A stretch of DNA of 64,000 bases. Source: Streptomyces sp. LHD-70 (GTDB lineage Bacteria > Actinomycetota > Actinomycetes > Streptomycetales > Streptomycetaceae). A model generated the notes under the pieces. It was not told the origin of the DNA. It saw only the letters and a program-made list of their open reading frames with translations, and did no database searches. Below are positions 47,293 through 54,489 of this stretch, piece after piece; the stretch's first letter is position 1; each line of letters opens with the position of its first letter. Both the position numbers and the translations under genes were made by a program. The DNA is taken from contig NZ_JAVIFW010000017.1 in NCBI RefSeq assembly GCF_031157275.1, positions 62,001 to 126,000 on the forward strand. Direction: 5' to 3'.

Positions 47293-48045
47293 TCAGGCTC
47301 CGACGTTCTTGAGCGCCTCGCGCACCGACAGCGGCGCGAGCCGGTCGGCGTGGTCGGCGACGAAGGCGCGGACGGCGTCCGGGTCCGTCTTCGCGTACTC
47401 CCGCAGGCACCAGCCGACCGCCTTGCGGATGAAGAAGTCGGGGTGGCCGGACTGCCGCAGGCAGTAGGCGAAGAGGCGTTCGGTGTCGGTGGCGTCCTTG
47501 AAGCGCAGCTGGTGCAGGAGTGCCGTACGGGCCACCCACCGGTCGTCGTCCTCGATCCAGCGGTCCATGTCCCGCCTGAGCCCCGGGTCGGCCGCGACGA
47601 GCCCGCCCACCACGTGCCCGGCGAGGAGGTCCACGGTGTCCCACCACGAGACGGTCGTCACGAGATGCCGGGCGACGGGCAGGAACGCGGACGAGCAGGC
47701 GCGCACGTACCGCCGCAGGTAGTCCACGGCGAAGTAGTGGTACTCCCGTTCCGGCAGCCGCCAGCAGCGCAGCGCGACCGCCGCGCAGTCCGCCTCGCCC
47801 GGCCGCGGCAGCCCGGCGAGCACCCCGCGGGACAGGGCCCGCCGCTCGGTCGACATGATCCCGAGGAACGGCGCGACGCCCTTCATGTACGCGGCCATCT
47901 CCCCGGCACGCTCCGCGTCGGCGCCCTTCGGGTACGTGAGGACCAGCCGCGCGAGCACCTCGTCGGCGAGCTCACTGGCGGGAACGGGGGGCGCCCCGGG
48001 AGACGTGGCGGACTCGGCGGAGCCGGACGGCACTGTGGCGCACAT
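47293..48045 (-). CDS. AlkD-like DNA alkylation repair protein
   Basis: HEAT-like-repeat DNA glycosylase family (AlkC/AlkD), about 250 aa. Seen: MKGVAPFLGIMSTERRAL, EREYHYFAVDYLRR, TVSWWDTVDLLAGHVVG and FFIRKAVGWCLREYAKTDPDAVRAFVADH, a clear AlkD-type signature (WWDTVD and KAVGW carry the Trp/Asp that bind the lesion). Starts at ATG 48045 (CATVPSGSAES); ATGs at 48057 and 48072 are also in frame. Divergent from the TVP38 gene with a 49-bp gap, so promoters overlap. Confidence 0.9.
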   Translation of the reverse strand: MCATVPSGSAESATSPGAPPVPASELADEVLARLVLTYPKGADAERAGEMAAYMKGVAPFLGIMSTERRALSRGVLAGLPRPGEADCAAVALRCWRLPEREYHYFAVDYLRRYVRACSSAFLPVARHLVTTVSWWDTVDLLAGHVVGGLVAADPGLRRDMDRWIEDDDRWVARTALLHQLRFKDATDTERLFAYCLRQSGHPDFFIRKAVGWCLREYAKTDPDAVRAFVADHADRLAPLSVREALKNVGA

Positions 48046-48094
48046 GAGACGCACCATACGGCGATCACACATATGTGTCGGTTAGTCTCCCCGG

Positions 48095-48832
48095 ATGTTC
48101 GATCCCGTGCCCCGGCCCGCGGCCGCCACCCCCGAGGGCTTCGCCGTACGCGTCGGCCGCGTGCTGCTCGCCCCGTGGTCCCGGTTCGCCCTGCTCGTCG
48201 TGCTGCTCGCGGCGGCCGGCACGAGCGTTCTCCTCCTGGAACCGCAGCAACTCATCGCCGACGGCTGGCCGGTGCGGCTCAACGGCGCGACAGCGGGCAT
48301 GGGCGTGATCGTGTTCGCCGTCGCGTACGGACTGTGCACCGCCGCGTTCGTGCCCCGGCCGCTGCTCAACCTGGCGGCGGGTGCCCTGTTCGGTACGCAG
48401 GCGGGTCTTGCCGGGGCGATCGCGGGCACCGTCATCGGCGCGGGCATCGCCTTCGGTCTGGGCCGGGCGCTCGGCCAGGACGCCCTGCGACCGCTGCTGC
48501 GCGGCCGCCTCGTGCACGCGGTGGACGGCCAGCTCAGCCGGCACGGCTTCCGCTCGATGATGGCGGCGCGGCTCTTCCCCGGGGTGCCGTTCTGGGCCTC
48601 CAACTACTGCGCGGCGGTCTCCCGCATGGGCTGGTTCCCGTTCCTCCTCGCCACCGGCCTCGGCTCGATCCCGAACACGGCGGCGTACGTGGTGGCGGGC
48701 AGCCGCGCGAGCACGCCGACCTCCCCCGCCTTCCTCGTCGCCATGGGCTTCATCGCCCTGACCGGTCTCGCCGCGGCGATCGTCGCCTGGTGCAAGCGCC
48801 ACAAGCTGCGCGGCGACAGCACCACGGGGTGA
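48095..48832 (+). CDS. TVP38/TMEM64 (VTT-domain) membrane protein
   Basis: 245-aa integral membrane protein of the DedA-related VTT family. Five to six hydrophobic segments. Core motif: FVPRPLLNLAAGALFGTQAGLAGAIAGTVIGAGIAF and HGFRSMMAARLFPGVPFWASNYCAAVSRMGWFPFLLATGLGSIPNTAAYV. Role in bacteria unclear (lipid handling is suggested for relatives). ATG 48095 start. Normal length. Confidence 0.9.
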   Translation: MFDPVPRPAAATPEGFAVRVGRVLLAPWSRFALLVVLLAAAGTSVLLLEPQQLIADGWPVRLNGATAGMGVIVFAVAYGLCTAAFVPRPLLNLAAGALFGTQAGLAGAIAGTVIGAGIAFGLGRALGQDALRPLLRGRLVHAVDGQLSRHGFRSMMAARLFPGVPFWASNYCAAVSRMGWFPFLLATGLGSIPNTAAYVVAGSRASTPTSPAFLVAMGFIALTGLAAAIVAWCKRHKLRGDSTTG

Positions 48833-48976
48833 CGGCCGACCGCGCCCGGCTCTTGACCGGCACAACCCCTGGGCAGGCCCCCGAAAGGCTGCCGCTACGC
48901 TTCCCCTGAACAACGGCGACGACCACAGAGCCAGATGCCTAAGCCGACACCTCGACCGTCCATCCACTCAGGGGTC

Positions 48977-49000
48977 CTGACCTGCCAGTTCGCTGGTCAG
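48977..49000 (+). promoter_or_regulatory. UUCG-tetraloop hairpin in the uppP leader
   Basis: CTGA-CCTG-CCAG-TTCG-CTGG-TCAG: inner stem CCAG/CTGG closed by TTCG, outer stem CTGA/TCAG, with a 4-nt bulge on the 5' side. It ends 34 nt before the uppP ATG. The rest of the 202-bp gap (48833-49034) shows only possible promoter boxes (for example TACGCT at 48896). Confidence 0.5.
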
Positions 49001-49034
49001 TCCATGATCAGTACGCGAATGGCCTAGCACCCAC

Positions 49035-49907
49035 ATGTCTTGGTTCGAATCCTTCATCCTCGGACTCGTGCAGGGGCTCACCGAGTTCCTCCCCATCTCC
49101 TCCAGCGCCCATCTGCGGCTCACGGCGGCCTTCGCGGGCTGGCACGACCCGGGTGCCGCGTTCACGGCCATCACGCAGATCGGCACGGAGACCGCGGTCC
49201 TCATCTACTTCCGCAAGGACATCGTCAGGATCGTCTCGGCCTGGTTCCGTTCGCTCACCGACAAGGAGATGCGCGGCGACCACGACGCCCAGATGGGCTG
49301 GCTGGTGATCATCGGCTCGATCCCGATCGGCGTCCTCGGCATCACGCTCAAGGACCAGATCGAGGGCCCGTTCCGTGACCTGCGTCTGATCGCGACGACG
49401 CTGATCGTCATGGGCATCGTCCTCGGCATCGCCGACCGCCTGGCCGCCCGCGACGAGGTCGGCGGCCGCCACCGCGCCATCCGCGAACGCAAGACCCTCA
49501 AGGAACTCGGCGTACGCGACGGCCTGATCTACGGCATCTGCCAGGCCATGGCCCTGATCCCGGGCGTCTCCCGCTCCGGCGCGACCATCAGCGGCGGCCT
49601 GCTCATGGGCTACACCCGTGAGGCGGCGGCCCGGTACTCCTTCCTGCTCGCCATCCCGGCGGTGCTCGCCTCGGGGGCGTACGAGCTGAAGGACGCGGGC
49701 GAGGGCCATGTCTCCTGGGGGCCGACGATCTTCGCGACGATCATCGCCTTCATCGTGGGCTACGCGGTGATCGCCTGGTTCATGAAGTTCATCACCACGA
49801 AGTCCTTCATGCCCTTCGTCTACTACCGCGTCGTCCTCGGCACCGTCCTGTTCATCCTCGTGGGCATGGGTGTACTGAGCCCGCACGCGGGAGAGTCCGC
49901 GGGCTGA
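49035..49907 (+). CDS. uppP: Undecaprenyl-diphosphatase (bacitracin resistance)
   Basis: Integral membrane enzyme (BacA family) that dephosphorylates undecaprenyl diphosphate to recycle the lipid carrier for peptidoglycan and other wall polymers; overproduction gives bacitracin resistance. 290 aa with about eight helices. Both signature motifs are present: GLVQGLTEFLPISSSAHLRL (residues 10-29, catalytic Glu17 and the SSSAH loop) and IPGVSRSGATISGGLLMG (about 175-192, catalytic Ser/Arg). ATG 49035 is at the family start. Single gene with a structured leader. Confidence 0.96.
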   Translation: MSWFESFILGLVQGLTEFLPISSSAHLRLTAAFAGWHDPGAAFTAITQIGTETAVLIYFRKDIVRIVSAWFRSLTDKEMRGDHDAQMGWLVIIGSIPIGVLGITLKDQIEGPFRDLRLIATTLIVMGIVLGIADRLAARDEVGGRHRAIRERKTLKELGVRDGLIYGICQAMALIPGVSRSGATISGGLLMGYTREAAARYSFLLAIPAVLASGAYELKDAGEGHVSWGPTIFATIIAFIVGYAVIAWFMKFITTKSFMPFVYYRVVLGTVLFILVGMGVLSPHAGESAG

Positions 49908-49943
49908 CACCCCTGACCGTCGGCACCCCTCAGGAGCCGGGCG

Positions 49944-50138
49944 TCACTGCTGCGGCGGCTGGTCCTTGTCCTGGCCGGCTCCAAACTGCCCCTTGAGCTT
50001 GTCCTGAGCGGTGTCGACCTGGCCCTTGTACTTGCCCTGGGTCTTCTCGTCGACCATGTCACCGGCCTTGTCGACGCCCTTCCCTGCCTGGTCCTCGTGG
50101 CCCTTGAGCATCTGCTTGAGCTTGTCCATCACAGACAT
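49944..50138 (-). CDS. MT0933-type small 'antitoxin' protein, 64 aa
   Basis: Lys/Asp/Gly-rich hydrophilic protein of the MT0933_antitox family (Rv0909-like), abundant in Streptomyces: VMDKLKQMLKGHEDQAGKG, VDEKTQGKYKGQVDTAQDKLKG. No toxin gene (Rv0910-like SRPBCC) is next to it, so the antitoxin label is by family only; the composition also resembles CsbD-like stress proteins. ATG 50138 has AGGAAGGG upstream. Convergent with uppP. Confidence 0.85.
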   Translation of the reverse strand: MSVMDKLKQMLKGHEDQAGKGVDKAGDMVDEKTQGKYKGQVDTAQDKLKGQFGAGQDKDQPPQQ

Positions 50139-50305
50139 GGCAGCCCTTCCTGCTTGGCTTTCTCGGGTCCTTCCAGCATCGCGGACCTGTGCCCGGGGTG
50201 CATCCGCTGACGCGATACGCGGGCTCCGCCGCAGCTCAGGCGCGATGGCCCGGCGGTGGCGAAATCCGGCTGCCCCGTGCCCGTACCTGTCCGTAGCGTG
50301 CGGCC

Positions 50306-50656
50306 ATGAGAATCATGCGGAGCCATCTCGTCTGCCTCGGCTGCCGGCACGCGTTCAAGAAGGCGTCGCCGGGGCCGGTGCCCTGCCCCACCTGCCGGCT
50401 GCCGATGATCGACGCCGGTGAGCAGCTGGCCGTACCGCCGCGTCGGGACCTGGACGGCTGGCAGGCCCTGACCGTGGTCCTCCGGGCCGGGCTGCGTTTC
50501 CACCCGAGCTGTGGCTGTATGCCGGACGGGCCCGGCTATCGTCCGCGCACGATGCGCGAGGTGCGCGAACGCCAGGAGCTCGCCGCCCGAACCGGCCGTC
50601 CCCTCGCGGAAGTTCTCGCCGACCCCGATCCCTGGGCCGAAGAGGGACAAGGGTGA
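50306..50656 (+). CDS. Small zinc-ribbon protein, 116 aa, unknown function
   Basis: N-terminal zinc-ribbon-like Cys pairs (Cys10-x-x-Cys13 and Cys27-x-x-Cys30, in LVCLGCRHAFKK and PCPTCRLPM), then a helical region with another Cys pair (PSCGCMPDG, about residue 69-72) and an acidic C-terminus. Similar Streptomyces proteins carry misleading enzyme names; no catalytic domain is visible. ATG 50306 start; a second ATG lies three codons on. The minus-strand frame over the same bases looks like a shadow. Confidence 0.7.
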   Translation: MRIMRSHLVCLGCRHAFKKASPGPVPCPTCRLPMIDAGEQLAVPPRRDLDGWQALTVVLRAGLRFHPSCGCMPDGPGYRPRTMREVRERQELAARTGRPLAEVLADPDPWAEEGQG

Positions 50657-50760
50657 ACACCGGCGACTTCCACGCATATTGCTGTGGGTGTGACCGGATA
50701 GGCACAGAAGTCGCGCTCAGGGCACGGTCGTTGTCATACCCAGGCCCTAGACTCTTTCAC

Positions 50761-50937
50761 ATGATCGCCACTTCGCCCGATGGTGTCCCGTGGTCCGCCG
50801 ACCAGTTGAACGAGCGGATACGCGGCCTGATGCTGTGCTCCGGCGGGCGGTTGAGCGATGAACAGCGTGCTGAGTACCAGGTGCTTGTGGTCGCCTGGGC
50901 AGCGGCCATTCGTGAAGAGGTAGTGAAGGTCGCCTGA
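50761..50937 (+). CDS. Small protein, 58 aa, paralogue of the one at 17977
   Basis: Unknown function. Aligns over residues 16-58 without gaps to the 59-aa product at 17977-18156 (see there). Acidic to neutral N-terminus, helical C-terminus rich in Ala/Val (VLVVAWAAAIREE). TAGACT (50748-50753) ends 7 nt before the ATG and there is no ribosome site, so probably leaderless; TTGTCA lies 11 nt before that box, the same spacing as in the paralogue. Confidence 0.78.
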   Translation: MIATSPDGVPWSADQLNERIRGLMLCSGGRLSDEQRAEYQVLVVAWAAAIREEVVKVA

Positions 50938-51007
50938 CCGGCAGGCGTCCTGCGCCGGTCCGCGCACGCCCCTTGGCCTCGCGGCTCCGGGCGACAACAC
51001 TGAATCG

Positions 51008-51526
51008 ATGACGCAGCGCGTGGACCTCGCAGCCGTGATGGACCGGCTCGCCATCGACACCCTCATCTCCGACTACGCCATGGCCGTCGACGACGGCGAC
51101 TGGCTCGCGTACCGCGGCCTCTTCACCCCCGACGGCCGGGCCGACTACAGCTCCGCGGGCGGCATCGAAGGCGCCGCCCACCAGGTCGCCGAGTGGCTGG
51201 CCGGCACCCTCCAGCTCTTCCCGATGCGCCAGCATCTGATCGTCAACCGCAGACTCCGCTTCGGTCCGCTCGAAGGGGACGTGGGCGACACCGCCCAGGT
51301 GCAGGCCGACTACACCAACCCGATGCGCACCCGGCCCGACGGCGGCGCCCCGGACTTCGAGTGCGGCGGGCGGTACACGTTCTCGGTCCTGCGCACCCGC
51401 GTCGGCTGGCGCGTCACCAAGGTCGTCGTACGCGAGAAGTGGCGCCGTACGGCGATCGAGCGGCCGGACTCGGAGGACCGGCGGGAGCGGCCTCCCGCCC
51501 CGCGCCGGCAGCCCGACGGCTCCTGA
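51008..51526 (+). CDS. SnoaL/NTF2-like protein
   Basis: 172-aa NTF2-fold protein (SnoaL_4 type): LAIDTLISDYAMAVDDGDWLAYRGLFTPDGRADYSSAGG with the usual Asp-x-x-Tyr/His pocket residues, QHLIVNRRLRF and GGRYTFSVLRTRVGWRVTKVV. C-terminal ~30 residues are Arg/Pro-rich and disordered. Could be a small isomerase/cyclase or a binding protein. ATG 51008; no strong ribosome site. Confidence 0.85.
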   Translation: MTQRVDLAAVMDRLAIDTLISDYAMAVDDGDWLAYRGLFTPDGRADYSSAGGIEGAAHQVAEWLAGTLQLFPMRQHLIVNRRLRFGPLEGDVGDTAQVQADYTNPMRTRPDGGAPDFECGGRYTFSVLRTRVGWRVTKVVVREKWRRTAIERPDSEDRRERPPAPRRQPDGS

Positions 51527-51631
51527 CCTCGCACCCTCCACCCTCCGCGACCGAGCCGGTACGCCACGCGCCACGCCCCCTGTCGAAGATCGCGAAGCGG
51601 GCGCACACTGGACGTACGTACGCACGGGTAC

Positions 51632-51649
51632 GCACCGGACGTCCGGTGC
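51632..51649. promoter_or_regulatory. 18-bp perfect palindrome before lnt
   Basis: GCACCGGACGTCCGGTGC at 51632-51649, 15 bp before the lnt ATG and just before its ribosome site (GAGGGAGG). It is preceded by a run of CGTACGTACGCACGGGTACGCAC. It could be an operator or, in RNA, a hairpin that affects translation. Confidence 0.6.
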
Positions 51650-51664
51650 CGAGGGAGGCACGGC

Positions 51665-53320
51665 ATGGAGCTGACCGGCCGGTCGACCGGCGTACTGCGC
51701 AGGGTCGGCTTCCGGGACGGCGGCCCGAAGGGCCTGTCGCGGCTCCGGCACACCGGAAGCGACGCCCGGACGCGCGGCTCGGGCCGGAGCGGGCCCGTCG
51801 GCCGGCTGCTCGACTCCCGCTGGGGGCGCGGCGCCCTCGCCGTCCTCGCGGGCGCGCTGCCCGCGCTCGCCTTCCCGGAACCGTCCTGGTGGTGGTTCGC
51901 GTACGTCGCGCTCGTGCCCTGGCTGCTGCTGGTCCGCTCGGCGCCGACCGCGCGCAGGGCCGTGTACGACGGCTGGCTCGGCGGGGCCGGGTTCATGCTG
52001 GCGGTGCACCACTGGCTGCTGCCGAGTCTGCATGTCTTCACGTTCGTGATCGCCGTGCTGCTCGGCGCGCTGTGGGCGCCCTGGGGGCTGCTCGTACGGC
52101 ATCTGCTCGGCGGTTCGCCCGCGCCCCGGCGGGTCGCGGCGGCCCTGGTGCTTGTGCCCAGTGGGTGGTTGATGGTCGAACTGGTGCGGTCCTGGGAGGG
52201 GTTGGGCGGCCCGTGGGGGCTGCTCGGGTCGAGCCAGTGGCAGGTCGAGCCAGCGCTCCGGGTCGCCTCGGTGGGCGGAGTGTGGCTGCTGAGCCTCGTT
52301 GTCGTCGCCGTGAACACCGCGTTCGCCGTGCTGATCGCGGTGGAGCGGGCCCGGGTCGCGGCGGTGGCCGGAGCGGCGGCCGTGGCCATCGTCGCCTCCG
52401 CGGCCTGGGCGTGGGCACCCCGTCCCCAGGCGGCGGGTTCGGCGCGGGTCGCCGTCGTCCAGCCCGGCGTGATCGAAGGCGTGGGCAGCGTCGCGAAGCG
52501 CTTCGCGCGCGAGGAGGCGTTGACTCGTACGGTCGCGGGGCGCGGCGTCGACCTGGTCGTGTGGGGCGAGAGCAGCGTCGGGTACGACCTGGACGAGCGG
52601 CCCGACCTCGCGGCACGCCTGGGGCAGCTGTCCCGGGAGGTCGGCGCGCAGATCCTGGTGAACGTCGACGCGCGCCGCTCCGACGAGCCCGGAATCTTCA
52701 AGTCCGCGATCCTCGTGGGTCCCGAGGGCCCGACCGGCGGGCGCTACGACAAGATGCGGCTCGTGCCGTTCGGCGAGTACGTACCGGCGCGCGCCCTGCT
52801 CGGCTGGGCCACCTCGGTCGGCAGGGCCGCGGGCGAGGACCGCAGGCGCGGCGAGGCCCCCGTGGTCCTGCCGGTGACCGGCAACCCGGACGCCTCCGGC
52901 GCCCGGGCCTGGGGGAAGGTCGGGCCGCTGGTGTGCTTCGAGTCGGCGTTCCCCGACATGAGCCGCCATCTGACGCGCTCGGGTGCGCAGTTGCTGCTCG
53001 CCCAGTCGGCGACGTCCACGTTCCAGGACAGTTGGGCGCCCGCCCAGCACGCCTCGCTCGCCGCCCTGCGCGCCGCCGAGAACGGCCGCCCGATGGTGCA
53101 CGCCACGCTCACCGGCGTCTCCGCGGTCCACGGCCCGGACGGCGCACGCGTGGGCACCGCGCTGGGTACGGAGGAGAGCACGGCCCGGACGTACGACGTC
53201 CCCCTGGCCACCGGCACGACGCTGTACGTCCGCTTCGGCGACTGGGCGGTGTACGGAGCGGTCCTCGCACTGGCTCTGCTGTGCGGCTGGGAAGCACGGC
53301 GCGCTCTCTGGCGCCGTTAG
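51665..53320 (+). CDS. lnt: Apolipoprotein N-acyltransferase
   Basis: Membrane enzyme that adds the third acyl chain to the N-terminal Cys of lipoproteins. 551 aa: N-terminal extension (1-50, Arg/Gly-rich), about seven membrane segments (about 55-255), then a nitrilase-fold catalytic domain (about 265-510) with the triad Glu in VVWGESSVGYD, Lys in YDKMRLVPFGEYVPA and Cys in LVCFESAFPDMS, and a final TM helix. ATG 51665 with GAGGGAGG upstream. Streptomyces usually have two Lnt homologues; this could be either. A long palindrome precedes it. Confidence 0.93.
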   Translation: MELTGRSTGVLRRVGFRDGGPKGLSRLRHTGSDARTRGSGRSGPVGRLLDSRWGRGALAVLAGALPALAFPEPSWWWFAYVALVPWLLLVRSAPTARRAVYDGWLGGAGFMLAVHHWLLPSLHVFTFVIAVLLGALWAPWGLLVRHLLGGSPAPRRVAAALVLVPSGWLMVELVRSWEGLGGPWGLLGSSQWQVEPALRVASVGGVWLLSLVVVAVNTAFAVLIAVERARVAAVAGAAAVAIVASAAWAWAPRPQAAGSARVAVVQPGVIEGVGSVAKRFAREEALTRTVAGRGVDLVVWGESSVGYDLDERPDLAARLGQLSREVGAQILVNVDARRSDEPGIFKSAILVGPEGPTGGRYDKMRLVPFGEYVPARALLGWATSVGRAAGEDRRRGEAPVVLPVTGNPDASGARAWGKVGPLVCFESAFPDMSRHLTRSGAQLLLAQSATSTFQDSWAPAQHASLAALRAAENGRPMVHATLTGVSAVHGPDGARVGTALGTEESTARTYDVPLATGTTLYVRFGDWAVYGAVLALALLCGWEARRALWRR

Positions 53321-53374
53321 GGACCGCCTCCCCGATCTTTGCGTTGCCCTGGCCGCCGCCGGGCATCCCGCCCC

Positions 53375-54355
53375 TCAGGCGCCGGGCGCTCCCGCAGCTC
53401 CCGCAGCTCCCGCAGCTCCCGCCGTCCCCGCAGCCCCCGCAGCCCCCGCAGCCCCCGCCAGGGACTCCCGTACCACCCGTTCGCACATCTCGTGCGTCGC
53501 CAGCGCGTCCCGCGCGCTGACCACCCGGCCCGCGCGGACCTCGTCCAGGAAGGCGTGCACCGACTGCTCGATGCCGCGCTGGCGGGCGACCGGGACCCAG
53601 TCGCCGCGTCGGCGGATCGTCGGCTGGCCCTTGTGGTCGATGACCTCGGCGAGGTTGCGCACCTCGCGCTTGGTGTCCTGGCCCGAGACCTCGAGGATCT
53701 CCTCCGTGGACCCGCTGAGCCGGTTCATGATGCCGAGGGCCGTGAACCCGTCACCGGCGAGCTGCAGCACCACGTGGTGCATCAGACCGTCCCGTACGCG
53801 AGCGCGCACGGAGATGTCGTCGACCGGACCCGGCGCGAGGAACCGCAGGGTGTCGACGACGTGGATGAAGTCGTCGAGCACCAGCGTCCGCGGGTCCTCG
53901 GGCAGCCCGACCCGGTTCTTCTGCATCACGATCAGCTCGCGCGGATGCTCGGCGCACTGCGCGTACCCGGGCGCGAGGCGGCGGTTGAAGCCCACGGCGA
54001 GGCTCACGTTCCGCTCCTCGGCGAGCGCCACGAGCCGCTCGGACTCGGCGAGTTCGTATGCGAGCGGCTTGTCGACATACGTCGGCACACCCGCGTCGAG
54101 CAGCCGCGTGACGATGTCGGGGTGCGCCACCGTCGGCGCGTGCACGAAGGCCGCGTCGAGGCCCTGGGCGAGGAGCCCGTCGAGGTCGGCATGGCACTGC
54201 TCGACCGGCACGCGGTGCGCGGCGGCGACGCGTTCGAGCGTGGCGGGCGTGCGGGTCTGCAGATGCAGCTCCGCCCCGGGGAGTGCGCCGAGGACGGGCA
54301 GATAGGCCTTCTGCGCGATGTCGCCGAGCCCGATGCAGCCGACCTTCACGTACAT
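53375..54355 (-). CDS. Gfo/Idh/MocA oxidoreductase with collagen-like C-terminal tail
   Basis: NAD(P)-dependent dehydrogenase, 326 aa. Rossmann loop VGCIGLGDIAQKAYLPVL at the N-terminus, the EKP-type motif as YVDKPLA (about 95-101), and a C-terminal alpha/beta domain (FIHVVDTLRFL with catalytic-type His). After residue 300 a tail of Gly-Ala-Ala triplets (GAAGAAGAAGTAG...) runs to the end, encoded by 9-bp repeats. ATG 54355 start. Substrate unknown. Downstream of the flavin monooxygenase on the same strand (134-bp gap). Confidence 0.9.
   Translation of the reverse strand: MYVKVGCIGLGDIAQKAYLPVLGALPGAELHLQTRTPATLERVAAAHRVPVEQCHADLDGLLAQGLDAAFVHAPTVAHPDIVTRLLDAGVPTYVDKPLAYELAESERLVALAEERNVSLAVGFNRRLAPGYAQCAEHPRELIVMQKNRVGLPEDPRTLVLDDFIHVVDTLRFLAPGPVDDISVRARVRDGLMHHVVLQLAGDGFTALGIMNRLSGSTEEILEVSGQDTKREVRNLAEVIDHKGQPTIRRRGDWVPVARQRGIEQSVHAFLDEVRAGRVVSARDALATHEMCERVVRESLAGAAGAAGAAGTAGAAGAAGAAGAPGA
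53378..53455. repeat. 9-bp in-frame minisatellite (Gly-Ala-Ala codons)
   Basis: Runs of GCAGCTCCC and GCAGCCCCC units on the plus strand (GGGAGCTGC on the coding strand), about eight units, forming residues 301-326 of the Gfo/Idh/MocA protein right up to its stop. Confidence 0.92.
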
Positions 54356-54489
54356 GCTCCTGAGGTTCGCGGTGGTGCGAGCGCTGCTCGCGGTGCGGAA
54401 TGCCCGGAAGCATACGTGCCGCTCGGGGCTCAGGGCAGGGCGGAGGGCGCAGGGTGGAGGCGGGAGCGCGGGGCGCGGGGCGCGGCCGG

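Noticed and set aside
48853-48901. TTGACC ... TACGCT promoter of uppP
   Set aside because: Spacer of 37 bp is far too long; only the TACGCT box remains a weak candidate.
49040-49056. GGTTCGAATCC resembling a tRNA T-arm
   Set aside because: It lies in the first codons of uppP (W-F-E-S-F) and no acceptor, D or anticodon arms surround it.
49944-50138. A toxin-antitoxin locus
   Set aside because: Only the MT0933-type 'antitoxin' is there; the neighbours are uppP and a zinc-ribbon protein, not a toxin.
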